Position numbers and translations under genes: made by a program | Shown here: one piece after another, positions 42,950 to 50,900 of the stretch | How the letters are laid out: the number at the start of each line of letters is the position of its first letter | Position numbering within the stretch: position 1 is the stretch's first letter | Source of the DNA: Vitreimonas flagellata | GTDB taxonomy: Bacteria; Pseudomonadota; Alphaproteobacteria; Caulobacterales; Aquidulcibacteraceae | Assembly: GCF_004634425.1 (NCBI RefSeq) | Contig: NZ_SBJL01000005.1 | Location: 228,172-292,171 of the forward strand | Length of the DNA: 64,000 bases | Direction: 5' to 3' | Notes under the pieces: model-generated | What the model was told of the DNA's origin: nothing | Seen by the model: the letters and a program-made list of their open reading frames with translations, nothing else | Database searches by the model: none

Positions 42950-44035
42950 TTAACCGCCGCTGCGCGCCAGCAGCTCCTCCAGATCGCGCTTCCAATGCAC
43001 CGCCCAGGTGTGAGTGCCGTGTCCGCGCGTCTCGCTGGTCTCCTCGATCATCCGAAACCGCACGTTCGGGCCCATGCGCGCGAGCGCTTGCTGCGGGTAA
43101 TCGAAATTGCGCGGATTGATGAAATCGTCCGCCGAATTCACCCACATCATGTGCGCAATGATGCGCTCCAGATTGGGCCACGGATTGTAGGTCCGCGAGC
43201 TTTCGAACTGGTAGAGCATGTCGTTGGCGTCGGCGCTGGCCATGCTGCGCTCGATGCGCGCGCGAATCTCGGTCGTGGCCGCATCGCGCGTCGGCCATTG
43301 CTCTTGGAAATAGAGCGGCGCGGCGCCCGCAATCGTCAGGATTGACGCCGCCGTGCGCAAACCTTGCGTCGGTTGCGTTTGGTACTCGCCGTTCGCCCAC
43401 GCCGGATCGCTGCGGATGCCGTCAATGATCGCCTGGCGCCACATCCGGTTCAGGCCCGCGATCTCGATCGGCTCGCACGCCAGCGGCATCAGAGCCTGCG
43501 CAAAATCGGGATAGGTCTCGGCCCACACGAAGCCATGCATGCAACCCATCGAGGTGCCGAGGATCAGCCGCGCGTAGCGCACGCGCAGGCCTTCCGTCAG
43601 CAAACGGTGCTGCAACGCGACCATGTCGTCGTAATCATAATTCGGAAAGCGCATGCGCAAGCCGTCGGACGGCTTTGACGATCGCCCATGCCCGATATTG
43701 TCGGGCATGATGATCCAATAGCGATTGATATCGAGCGGCTGGCCCGGACCAAAAAGCTCATCTGCGAATTGCGGCGCCAGAAATTGCCGCCCCGAACCGC
43801 CGGTGCCGTGCAACAGCAGCACCGCATTGTCGATCTGCCCACGCCGATTGCGATGCGGCGTGCCCAGCGTCGCATAATGAATGCGCACCGCGTCCATCCG
43901 CTCGCCCGAGCGGAACGTCACATTGTGCGCAACAAAATCGTGCTCAGCAGGCTGCCAACGCGGCGCACTCTGCGCGTGTGCGAGGGCGGGCGCGCCAAGT
44001 AACAAGACCAACGCAAGGAAGAGGTGCTTCATCAT
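42950..44035 (-). CDS. Exported alpha/beta hydrolase of the MetX-like family
   Basis: A 361-residue alpha/beta-hydrolase with a signal peptide ending APALAHAQ, so it acts outside the cytoplasm. The fold matches homoserine O-acetyltransferase-like proteins: NAVLLLHGTGGSG (oxyanion site), LILGTSMGCMHG (nucleophile Ser) and Asp/His in the C-terminal part (ADDFINPRNF, HGTHTWAVH). Because it is exported, it is unlikely to be the methionine-pathway acetyltransferase; a hydrolase role is more likely. The C-terminal Leu-rich tail is short. Faces the tRNA gene, 36 bases away. Confidence 0.85.
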   Translation of the reverse strand: MMKHLFLALVLLLGAPALAHAQSAPRWQPAEHDFVAHNVTFRSGERMDAVRIHYATLGTPHRNRRGQIDNAVLLLHGTGGSGRQFLAPQFADELFGPGQPLDINRYWIIMPDNIGHGRSSKPSDGLRMRFPNYDYDDMVALQHRLLTEGLRVRYARLILGTSMGCMHGFVWAETYPDFAQALMPLACEPIEIAGLNRMWRQAIIDGIRSDPAWANGEYQTQPTQGLRTAASILTIAGAAPLYFQEQWPTRDAATTEIRARIERSMASADANDMLYQFESSRTYNPWPNLERIIAHMMWVNSADDFINPRNFDYPQQALARMGPNVRFRMIEETSETRGHGTHTWAVHWKRDLEELLARSGG

Positions 44036-44067
44036 GCGCCAAGCCTAGGCGCCGCGCGAAACCGCGT

Positions 44068-44460
44068 CTAGCTCGCCCGCCGCCACGGAAAAAGCGCGCA
44101 CAGCCTCTCGTCGCGCAGCCACAGGCCGCCCCACATGAAGAGCGCCAGATAGATGCTGAACAGCGTGTGGCTGAAGAGCGGCTGGTCCGCGCGCAAATTC
44201 GTCGCCATCGCGCCGCCCAGCAAGCCCATGAACAGAACGGCGCCCAACACGCTCGTCGGCCGGTACGCGTAAAGCAGCGTCAGGACCAATTCGAGGATGC
44301 CGATGGGCAACACATACTCGCGTCGCCAGCCCAATCCTTCGAGAATATCGCCGGCGATCGGCATGCCCATCAGCTTCGGCGTCACCGACGCGCCCAGCAT
44401 GAACAGCACGAACAAGCCGCTCAGCACGCGGCCCACCCAAACACTCGCACTTGCTTTCAT
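44068..44460 (-). CDS. DoxX family membrane protein
   Basis: A 130-residue protein with four hydrophobic helices: VGRVLSGLFVLFMLGASVTPKL, VLPIGILELVLTLLYAY, VLGAVLFMGLLGGAMAT, and FSIYLALFMWGGLWLRD, in the layout of DoxX-like (DoxX_2) proteins. These are small four-helix quinol-related or redox-linked membrane proteins of unclear role. ATG at 44460 has GGGAG nine bases upstream. It is divergent from mgtE; a start at 44542 is possible but weaker. Confidence 0.85.
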   Translation of the reverse strand: MKASASVWVGRVLSGLFVLFMLGASVTPKLMGMPIAGDILEGLGWRREYVLPIGILELVLTLLYAYRPTSVLGAVLFMGLLGGAMATNLRADQPLFSHTLFSIYLALFMWGGLWLRDERLCALFPWRRAS

Positions 44461-44613
44461 CGGGGCGGCTCCCTGGTTCCGCTCCAAGGACGAAGCCTTA
44501 TGGCCGGCGCCGACATCGAAACACAGAAATCTTGGCTTCATGGGTTGACCTTCGGCGCGACGCGGCGTTTGGGGGAGGCGACACGCCCACCTCCCAACGC
44601 GAAGCGACGGCCG

Positions 44614-46008
44614 ATGAGCACCGAAAACGACACGGCGGCCGCCGAGCGGGTGCGCCAGCCACCTTCCGAGGACGCCCAATTCATCGTCGGCGTCATCGCC
44701 GCCGCTGGCGATCACGATTGGCCGGCGCTGCGTCGCCAGCTGAGCGCGCTGGACCCGGCCGACATCGCCGACGTGATCGAGCACGTGCCGCTCGAGACAG
44801 CGCGCACCATCGCGAAAATGATCGGCCGGCATTTGCCGCCCGAATTCCTGCCCGAACTCTCCTGGGAGCGGCGCGAGGAAATCCTGCCCGAACTGCCGGC
44901 CGATTATGTCGGCCAAGCGCTCGGCCAGCTCGACACCGACGACGCCGCCGCCGTCGCCGCCGACATTGACGAGAAGCAACTCGGCCGCGTGCTCGCCGCC
45001 GCCGACGAAGACACGCGTCTTGCGGTCGAAGAAGCGCTCTCGTTCGATGAAGAGACCGCCGGCCGTCTCATGCAGCGCGAATACGTCGCCGCACCTGAAG
45101 GGGCGATGGTGGGCGACGTCATCGATCGCATGCGCGTGGAATCCGCCGAACTGCCGGACGTGTTCTTCGAGATTTACGTCGTCGATCCGGCCATGCGCCC
45201 GGTCGGCGCCGTGCACGTCTCAAAGCTGATGCGCGAAACGCGCGAGACGCCGATCGCCTCGATCATGGCGCCGATCAAAGCCATCATCCGCACCGAGATG
45301 GACCAGGAAGAGGTCGCGCACACCTTCCAGAAGTATCACTTGGCCTCCGCGCCTGTCGTGGACGACGCCGGCCGTCTCACCGGCACGATGACCGTTGACG
45401 ACATCATCGACGTCATCAGCGAAGAGGGTGAGGAAGACTTGCTCAAGCTCGCCGGCGTGAGCGAAGCGGCGCAAACCGACTCCGTCTCCAAAACCGTGCG
45501 CGCGCGTGCGCCTTGGCTGCTGGTGAACCTTGCCACGGCTGTGGTCGCTTCCAACGTCATTAGCCAATTCCAAGGATCGATCACGCAACTCGTCGCGCTC
45601 GCCGTGCTGATGCCAATCGTCGCCTCGATGGGCGGCAACGCCGGCACGCAAGCGCTGGCGGTCGCCGTGCGCGCCATCGCCTCACGCGATCTCACCGAAA
45701 GCAGCGCGCCGCGCTACATCTTGCGCGAAGCAATGACGGCGCTCTCCAACGGCCTCATCTTCGCCGTGGTGCTGGCGCTCGTCGTCGGCATCTGGTTCCA
45801 CAATACCCAGCTTGCGCTCGTTATCGGCGCAGCCGTGCTGATCAATTTCCTCTGCGCGGGCCTTGCCGGCATTCTCGTGCCGCTGACGCTCCGCCGCATC
45901 GGCGCCGACCCGGCTGTGTCCTCCAGCGTGTTCGTCACCTTCGTCACCGATATCATCGGTTTTATGGCGTTCCTGGGCTTGGCGACGATCGTGCTGTTGG
46001 GTGGCTGA
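44614..46008 (+). CDS. mgtE: Magnesium transporter MgtE
   Basis: A 464-residue magnesium channel. The N-terminal MgtE-N domain (residues 20-135, helical with DPADIADVIEHVP repeats), two CBS domains (140-270; TPIASIMAPIKAIIRTEM and DDAGRLTGTMTVDDIIDV) and five membrane helices with SMGGNAGTQALAV (pore Asn-Ala-Gly motif) are in the usual order. The CBS tail senses cytosolic magnesium and closes the pore. Start at 44614; a longer frame upstream is unlikely. No magnesium riboswitch is evident in the 150 bases upstream. Confidence 0.96.
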   Translation: MSTENDTAAAERVRQPPSEDAQFIVGVIAAAGDHDWPALRRQLSALDPADIADVIEHVPLETARTIAKMIGRHLPPEFLPELSWERREEILPELPADYVGQALGQLDTDDAAAVAADIDEKQLGRVLAAADEDTRLAVEEALSFDEETAGRLMQREYVAAPEGAMVGDVIDRMRVESAELPDVFFEIYVVDPAMRPVGAVHVSKLMRETRETPIASIMAPIKAIIRTEMDQEEVAHTFQKYHLASAPVVDDAGRLTGTMTVDDIIDVISEEGEEDLLKLAGVSEAAQTDSVSKTVRARAPWLLVNLATAVVASNVISQFQGSITQLVALAVLMPIVASMGGNAGTQALAVAVRAIASRDLTESSAPRYILREAMTALSNGLIFAVVLALVVGIWFHNTQLALVIGAAVLINFLCAGLAGILVPLTLRRIGADPAVSSSVFVTFVTDIIGFMAFLGLATIVLLGG

Positions 46009-46854
46009 TCACGTCCCGCACGTGCGCGGTGTGCGCATGAGCACATGCATCTCATTGATCTTTTGGTGATAGTAGAGCGCGCCATCGGGCGCGACGGTCG
46101 GCCCTTCCACGAAGCCATTGATCGCGGCGATGCGCGCGGGCGCGCTGAAGGCCTCCGTTGGGCTTCGCCGGGTCGCTACCAAAATCTCAAGCGTCGGCGG
46201 CGCGAAGAAATGCGTCGTCAGTCGCGTGAAATAAAGCTCCAACTCATTCTCGGACGTCGCTGGCGCGTATTCCAGGGATCGTTGCGTGTTGACGTTCGCG
46301 AACCAGTGGTCGAAGCGCGGTGCGCGCCGCCAGCCATTCGCGGTCAGCACAGCCAAGCGTAAATCTGACGCGCGCGGAATAGGGGCGGCCCAGCGCGTGT
46401 CAGCTATATAGAGCCGTGCGCCATCGGCGCTGATTTCGGCATCCATATTGAACAACGGCCAGCGCCCCGGCGTCAGAGCGGGATTAAGCATAGGGGCCGC
46501 GACAGAGCTTCCGGTCCAATGCCCGGTCCAAATCGTCGCCGCACGGCCATCTGCGACACGTGGCGAGATGTAAGCGAACGTCCCGTCGCGCGCGAGCGAA
46601 GGCACGCCATCGAGCTCGGCGGAATTGGCGCCTTCGATCGGCCCACGAAAGCGAAAGTGCGTCGCGTCCACGCGGCTCGCCCAGAACATATCGGTCTGAT
46701 CATTCGGGCCGTTGCGATTGTTGAAGAAGAGCGTCTCGCCGTCGCGCGAAATGAACGGCTCCATCGCGTGTCCGCGGTAGTCCTCGACCTGCACCGAGTG
46801 CGGCGCGCCAAAACAAAGCGCCAGCGCAGCTGCTGGGATATACGTGAAATCCAT
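46009..46854 (-). CDS. PD40/TolB-like beta-propeller protein, exported
   Basis: A 281-residue protein with a hydrophobic N-terminus (MDFTYIPAAALALCFG) and WD40-like/PD40 repeats: MEPFISRDGETLFFNNR, VPSLARDGTFAYISPR, DAEISADGARLYIADT and GPTVAPDGALYYHQK, about 4-5 blades. Such propellers in the periplasm bind or bridge other proteins (TolB style). No other domain is present. The function is open; the start has only a weak ribosome site, so the first few residues may be shorter or longer. Confidence 0.72.
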   Translation of the reverse strand: MDFTYIPAAALALCFGAPHSVQVEDYRGHAMEPFISRDGETLFFNNRNGPNDQTDMFWASRVDATHFRFRGPIEGANSAELDGVPSLARDGTFAYISPRVADGRAATIWTGHWTGSSVAAPMLNPALTPGRWPLFNMDAEISADGARLYIADTRWAAPIPRASDLRLAVLTANGWRRAPRFDHWFANVNTQRSLEYAPATSENELELYFTRLTTHFFAPPTLEILVATRRSPTEAFSAPARIAAINGFVEGPTVAPDGALYYHQKINEMHVLMRTPRTCGT

Positions 46855-46966
46855 CCCCGGAGTAGAGCAGAGAAGCAGCAGCTCGTCATGGGCGCGTGAG
46901 CGGCGGAGCGCTCGAATTTTGATTTGCCCCTCCGCCCGTCGTATTAGGGGCCGGCAGGGTGAGTGC

Positions 46967-47308
46967 ATGAAGGCCTGGATGATGTTTGCGCCGCTGGCGA
47001 CCATTCTCGGCGCCGTGCTCGCCGGGATGCTCGCGATTGGTCCGCTGGCGCTTGGCGCTGTCGTGGCGTCGAACGCATTCGCAAAAGTGCTCGCCGCAAT
47101 AATGGCGTTCACCGTCGCGCTCGTTGTGTTTGCCATCGTGGTTCCAGGGCGCGGAGTTTGGCGCGGCAGGTTGCACACCGGCTGGCTTTCGCCTTCTCAC
47201 GCCTTGGCGGATGTCGCTCACATCGAGCACACGAAGGAAGGCGTTAGCATCGCGCTGCGCGCGACGCCCGAGCCGCAGGACTGGAAAGGCCTGGTGCTGC
47301 GACTCTGA
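46967..47308 (+). CDS. Hypothetical membrane protein
   Basis: A 113-residue protein with two long hydrophobic segments near the N-terminus (PLATILGAVLAGMLAIGPLAL and VLAAIMAFTVALVVFAIVV), then a soluble tail with HTGWLSPSHALADVAHIEHTKEGV. No family recognised. ATG at 46967 with AGGG upstream is clearer than the open frame starting earlier. It faces away from the PD40 gene. Confidence 0.68.
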   Translation: MKAWMMFAPLATILGAVLAGMLAIGPLALGAVVASNAFAKVLAAIMAFTVALVVFAIVVPGRGVWRGRLHTGWLSPSHALADVAHIEHTKEGVSIALRATPEPQDWKGLVLRL

Positions 47309-47452
47309 GCGCGCGCGCCACCCGACATACCTAACGAAAATTCACCCAGTACGTGCGCGCGTGGCGCCGTGTTTGCGTCTTTTGGCGAAAGCTCGCGTCC
47401 GTTCGCATCAGAACGGCACGCGCGGCCAAGAAAAACGCGAAAGACCAGCCCC

Positions 47453-48607
47453 GTGACCACGTCCATTTCTCTCGCCGGCCTGGCGCTGATCCAGGAATTT
47501 GAAGGCTTCCGCGCCGATCCCGCCGCTTTGCCGGATGGCAAGTGGGTCGTTGGCTATAATCATGTGCGCGAGCGCCATCCGGGCGCCAAAGTGAGCCAAG
47601 GCGACGCCGTTGATCTTCTGGCGCGCGATCTCGTGCCGCTCATTCAGATGGTGAACAAGGAAGTCACCACGCCGATCACGCAATCCCAATTCGATGCGCT
47701 GGTTTCTTTCGCTTTCTCGATTGGCGCCGAAGCGTTCGCGAAAAGCCAAGTGCTGCGCCGCGTCAATCAAGGCGCGTTCCTCGCGGCGGCGTCCGCGATG
47801 GAAGCTTGGCGCAAATCTGAAGTGAATGGCGACATCGTCGTCAGCCAAGCTCTGGTGCGCCGCCGCGCCGCCGAGAAGGCGCTCTTCTTGAAGGAATTGC
47901 CTGTCGAGGCGGCGCCGTCAGCCTTGCTGCGCCCGCAACTCGATTACGCCGCCGCCGTCCTCGGCGCCCCGCTCGAATACACCGAAGCGCCGAAGCTTGA
48001 GAGTGCGATTGTCACGCCTGTGATTGATCTGGAAGCCATCGAAGCCAAGGTCGCCGCCGAAGTCGCCGCTGCTGAAGCGGCGCGCGCGGCCGAAGCCCAA
48101 GCGCTCATCGATGCGCAAGAACGCGCCGAAGCCGCGGCCCGCGCTGAAGCGGAGGCACAAGCGCGCGCCATCGCCTTTGCCGACGCCCAATTGGCGCTGC
48201 AGCAGAAACCCAATGACGGCCAAGTCATCACGAGGATCCTTATGTCCGAACCCGCCACCGCCGATGTTTTGTTGCTGACGCAAGTTGTCGTCGAAGATTT
48301 CGCCGACGACGAAGCCGAGATCGTCACCGCGCACGCCAAGCCGGTCGCGCGTCAGATCGGGTTTGCCCGCAGCTTCAAATTCGCGTGGCCGGATCTCACG
48401 CGCACAGCCGACAGCTTCGCGCTCGCCGCGTTGTTGCTGGTTGGTCTGGGCCTCATCGCCATTTCGAGCACGATGCTCTTCAACGGCCCTGCCGATTTCG
48501 TTGACGTTGCTGGCGCCATCGCGCTTGCGACGCCCGGCCTCGCCGCAACGCTTCTCGCCGCCTACGCCATCTGGCGTTCGCCGAAGCCGCAGGCCGTCGA
48601 AGTCTGA
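47453..48607 (+). CDS. GH24 lysozyme-domain protein with C-terminal membrane anchor
   Basis: A 384-residue protein. Residues 5-150 are a lysozyme (GH24) domain: EFEGFRADP (catalytic Glu 17), PDGKWVVGYNHV and the conserved TPITQSQFDALVSFAF. A long Ala/Glu-rich coiled region (about 180-255, EAKVAAEVAAAEAARAAEA) connects to two C-terminal hydrophobic helices (about 325-375). There is no signal peptide, but T4-type lysozymes in prophages also lack one. Start GTG 47453 is the best guess; the site upstream is weak. In phage, such enzymes cut peptidoglycan, but no other phage gene is near. Confidence 0.8.
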   Translation: MTTSISLAGLALIQEFEGFRADPAALPDGKWVVGYNHVRERHPGAKVSQGDAVDLLARDLVPLIQMVNKEVTTPITQSQFDALVSFAFSIGAEAFAKSQVLRRVNQGAFLAAASAMEAWRKSEVNGDIVVSQALVRRRAAEKALFLKELPVEAAPSALLRPQLDYAAAVLGAPLEYTEAPKLESAIVTPVIDLEAIEAKVAAEVAAAEAARAAEAQALIDAQERAEAAARAEAEAQARAIAFADAQLALQQKPNDGQVITRILMSEPATADVLLLTQVVVEDFADDEAEIVTAHAKPVARQIGFARSFKFAWPDLTRTADSFALAALLLVGLGLIAISSTMLFNGPADFVDVAGAIALATPGLAATLLAAYAIWRSPKPQAVEV

Positions 48608-48634
48608 TCATTTTTGTTTACGCTGGTGACACTC

Positions 48635-48665
48635 AAAGGGCGGGAGCAATCCCGCCCTTTTCTTT
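48635..48665 (+). terminator. Rho-independent terminator
   Basis: An 11-bp stem (AAAGGGCGGGA and complement) with GCAA tetraloop, followed by TCTTT; 28 bases after the lysozyme gene stop. Confidence 0.85.
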
Positions 48666-48723
48666 GTGTGGAACGCGCCGCGCGGCTTTCGCATTGTGGA
48701 GAAGGGGCGAGAGAGGAAGTCCC

Positions 48724-49050
48724 ATGCCCGCCAAGTCGAAAGCTCAACAGAAAGCCGCCGGCGCCGCCCTCGCGGCCAAACGCGGCGACGCCAAGAAGAG
48801 CGACCTCAAAGGCGCGTCAAAGCAGATGTACGAGTCCATGAGCGAAAAGCAGCTCGACGAATTCGCGTCCGCCAAGCGGAAAGGCAAACCGAACTACGTC
48901 GAAGGCAGCCCGATCCCGGCCAAGAAAGCCGCGCGCAAGAAGGCTGCGAAGAAGGCCGCTGCGAGCCGCGCCAAGAACACCGCCAAGCGCAAGACCGCCG
49001 CCAAGAAGGCGGCCAAGACGCGAGCCGCCAGGAAATCAAAGGCGCGCTAG
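48724..49050 (+). CDS. DUF3008 family protein with Lys/Ala-rich tail
   Basis: A 108-residue basic protein. Residues 1-60 match DUF3008 (MPAKSKAQQKAAGAALAAKRG, then SDLKGASKQMYESMSEKQLDEFASAKRKGKP). The rest is a histone H1-like tail of Lys/Ala/Arg (KKAARKKAAKKAAASRAKN..KRKTAAKKAAKTRAARKS), which should be disordered and bind nucleic acid. GAGGAAG precedes the ATG. Upstream at 48670-48695 is GGAAC-N17-CATT, an imperfect EcfG-like promoter. Confidence 0.82.
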   Translation: MPAKSKAQQKAAGAALAAKRGDAKKSDLKGASKQMYESMSEKQLDEFASAKRKGKPNYVEGSPIPAKKAARKKAAKKAAASRAKNTAKRKTAAKKAAKTRAARKSKAR

Positions 49051-49057
49051 ACGCAAA

Positions 49058-49088
49058 ACGGGCCGCATCGGTTCCCGATGCGGCCCGT
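49058..49088. terminator. Bidirectional terminator, T-tract on the minus strand
   Basis: A 14-bp perfect stem (ACGGGCCGCATCGG and complement, loop TTC). On the plus strand the tail is CCATTG, on the minus strand TTTTGCG. It ends the DUF3008 transcript and a minus-strand unit described at 49119-49199. Confidence 0.8.
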
Positions 49089-49118
49089 CCATTGTCTGTC
49101 CCTAGAGCGGGGCAAAGA

Positions 49119-49199
49119 TTAGGCGCGTCCCCCAATCGAGCCTGCGCTCGAGGTGGTCCAAGCCTGCGACAATGCCCCTACAGAGTGACAATGAGACAT
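49119..49199 (-). CDS. 26-residue peptide ORF with a perfect Shine-Dalgarno sequence
   Basis: The frame MSHCHSVGALSQAWTTSS and then AGSIGGRA is 26 residues, too short for a known family. The 14 bases before its ATG on the minus strand are AAAGGAGGTGATCC, the exact complement of the 16S rRNA 3' end, the strongest possible ribosome site. It is followed 31 bases later by a terminator on its strand and preceded at about 49245-49262 by TTTTCA-N17-TATCTT. The bases GGACCACCTC inside the ORF (49150-49159) can pair with the ribosome site. It may be a leader-like or regulatory RNA whose peptide is incidental. Confidence 0.5.
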   Translation of the reverse strand: MSHCHSVGALSQAWTTSSAGSIGGRA

Positions 49200-49213
49200 G
49201 GATCACCTCCTTT
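49200..49213 (-). promoter_or_regulatory. Extended Shine-Dalgarno sequence, possibly hidden by pairing
   Basis: AAAGGAGGTGATCC, a 14-base full match to the anti-Shine-Dalgarno region of 16S rRNA, six bases of which lie between GGAGG and the ATG. GAGGTGATCC can form 9 of 10 pairs with GGACCACCTC at 49150-49159 within the ORF. Confidence 0.65.
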
Positions 49214-49339
49214 CCTAAACACCCCGGCGAAGCGCCGGAGCCAGTAAGATAGGCGCCGCAACGGCCCGTGAAAAGCGTCATGGCTCAAACGCGCTGCATC
49301 TGGCGTAATGTGCGTGCGCAACAACGCGGGGAGGCGAAA

Positions 49340-49801
49340 ATGCGGCAATGGCTTGGTGCGCTTGCGCTGATCATCGCAGCGAGCACCACACCAGTGGCGG
49401 CGGACACAATGGAAACGCATCCGGAAGTGTTGCGCGCCTGCGTTGCTGCGCCAGACGCGACACGCGAAGCGTTAGCGCAATGCATCGGCGCTGAAGCGCG
49501 GCCCTGCATCATTGCCGAAGGCCCCGGCACGATGTCCGAAGCGCTGTGCTGGAACGCCGAAGCGGAGACCTGGGACGCGCTGATCAATGAAGCGACCACA
49601 GCGCTCACCGAGCGCGCACCCTATCGCGATCCCAGCCGCCTGAAGCGCGCCAACACGACATGGGCGGCATGGGCTGACGCCGAATGTGAGTACTGGGCCT
49701 GGGAAGAGGGCGGCGGCTCAGGCGAGCAAGTCGAACGCGTCATGTGCGCCGCACGCCTCCGCGCGCAGCGCACGATCGAGCTTATGCTCGCGCCTCGTTA
49801 G
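49340..49801 (+). CDS. DUF1311 (LprI-like) secreted protein
   Basis: A 153-residue exported protein with signal peptide MRQWLGALALIIAASTTPVAA. Its mature region follows DUF1311/LprI-like proteins: Cys residues in RACVAA, AQCIGAE and RPCIIAE near the N-terminus, then WAAWADAECEYWAWEEGGGSG and MCAARLRAQRTIEL, with the conserved WxxxxxxEC spacing. LprI inhibits lysozyme in Mycobacterium; here the role is open, though a lysozyme-domain gene lies 1.7 kb away. GGGGAGG precedes the ATG at 49340. It overlaps the last lipoprotein gene by 4 bases tail to tail. Confidence 0.8.
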   Translation: MRQWLGALALIIAASTTPVAADTMETHPEVLRACVAAPDATREALAQCIGAEARPCIIAEGPGTMSEALCWNAEAETWDALINEATTALTERAPYRDPSRLKRANTTWAAWADAECEYWAWEEGGGSGEQVERVMCAARLRAQRTIELMLAPR

Positions 49802-50382
49802 GGGCGTTCTGGCGTCAGCGAACCGAGCAACGTCGCCGTGTCGCCGGCCATCGCAATGCACGAATTGCTCTCGCCGCCATCCGGATAGCAGAAGAGCGGC
49901 CCTTGCGCGCCGCGCACGCCCTCATAGCGCTGACGCGTAATCCCAGCCGCCGGCTGAAAACCCGGCGGGCGTTGCGCGCCCGACGGCCAAGCCGGCAGCC
50001 AATCCGCAGTCTGCACTTCCGCTGTGTTTTGGATCCACGCTTCGAGATCGCTGCTCAAACTCACGCGATCGCCGTTCGGATTGAACGCCAGCGGCACCTG
50101 CGCGATCGGATAGCTTTGCTCCAGCAACACAGCATCGCCTTCGCGCGCCTTGATGCGGATCGTCGCCACAGCATCCTGGCAGGCATCGCCCACGAGCTCG
50201 GCTTCAATGATATAATATTGACTGCCGACCGCCGACCAATCGCGCGAGGTGTTGGCGTTGCAGCCCGTAACCGGCGGCGGCAATGTTGCGGCTGGCGCCT
50301 CGGCCGTTTCAGCGGGCGCTTGTGGCGGCGAGCACGCCGCGAGCGCCAAAGCCAATACCGCAAAGCCAGCACGCTTGATCAT
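49798..50382 (-). CDS. Lipoprotein, third of a tandem set
   Basis: A 194-residue lipoprotein (MIKRAGFAVLALALAAC, lipobox LAAC). After a Pro/Ala-rich linker the domain reads GCNANTSRDWSAVG, VGDACQDAVATIRIKAREGDAVLLEQS, recalling in position and Cys pattern the two upstream genes (CDLLATHEV..SCDRAIGLYVIRDSQG and CAFSATHDV..SCAQAVVQLVVRNSAG). GAGGAGG precedes the ATG at 50382, and it overlaps its upstream neighbour by 4 bases. Function unknown. Confidence 0.72.
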   Translation of the reverse strand: MIKRAGFAVLALALAACSPPQAPAETAEAPAATLPPPVTGCNANTSRDWSAVGSQYYIIEAELVGDACQDAVATIRIKAREGDAVLLEQSYPIAQVPLAFNPNGDRVSLSSDLEAWIQNTAEVQTADWLPAWPSGAQRPPGFQPAAGITRQRYEGVRGAQGPLFCYPDGGESNSCIAMAGDTATLLGSLTPERP

Positions 50383-50900
50383 TGAGCCTCCTCGACCACG
50401 TCTCGTTCCAACAGAAGTCCGGCGCCGCCGGCCGCAGGTTCCCAGAAAATGCAAACCTCGGTTCCTGTGCCCGAATAATGGCACAACATCGGCAAGTCGC
50501 GCGCGCGTATGTCCCCGTATGTGAGTTGATCTAGCGTGCTGGCGCCTTGCGCCAAGGCGTCGAACGCGGGCGCCGCTTGCGTTGTGGAGAGGCTTGCTTG
50601 CGCCCAGCGATCCACGAAATTCTGCACGTGCTCAGTGTCTTCCGCCCCGAACACTTCTCCGAAGCGATGCGTCAGCGGTGCGCTCCAGGACCAGATCGGA
50701 AAGCCTTGGCTATCGCGAATGACATAGAGCCCGATCGCTCTGTCGCAGGAGGGGCCGATGGTTTGCGCTGTGATCGTGTCCGTCGCATCCGGCGCCGTGA
50801 ACGCGACCTCGTGCGTGGCCAAGAGATCGCAGCGCGCAGCATCGCCGCGCGGCACGCACGCGGCCGCAAACAAGGCGCACGCAACAACGAGAAAACGCAT
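50379..50900 (-). CDS. Lipoprotein, second of a tandem set
   Basis: A 173-residue lipoprotein (MRFLVVACALFAAAC, lipobox AAAC). The mature domain CDLLATHEVAFTAPDATDTITAQ, SCDRAIGLYVIRDSQGFPIWSWSAPL has the same layout as its neighbour upstream, with two Cys that could form a disulfide. A C-terminal part (MLCHYSGTGTEVCIFWEP) has two more. Coupled to both neighbours by 4-base or 1-base overlaps. Confidence 0.72.
   Translation of the reverse strand: MRFLVVACALFAAACVPRGDAARCDLLATHEVAFTAPDATDTITAQTIGPSCDRAIGLYVIRDSQGFPIWSWSAPLTHRFGEVFGAEDTEHVQNFVDRWAQASLSTTQAAPAFDALAQGASTLDQLTYGDIRARDLPMLCHYSGTGTEVCIFWEPAAGGAGLLLERDVVEEAQ

Noticed and set aside
42950..44035. Homoserine O-acetyltransferase (metX) call
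   Set aside because: The protein has a signal peptide, so a cytosolic methionine-pathway role is unlikely.
49197..49213. Possible remnant of a 16S rRNA 3' end (GGATCACCTCCTTT on the plus strand)
   Set aside because: The bases next to it do not match 16S rRNA on either side, and the minus-strand reading puts the sequence exactly before an ATG, as expected for a Shine-Dalgarno site.
47453..49801. Prophage remnant
   Set aside because: Only a lysozyme domain points to phage; no integrase, capsid, holin or att-like repeats are seen nearby, even though a tRNA lies 4.6 kb away.
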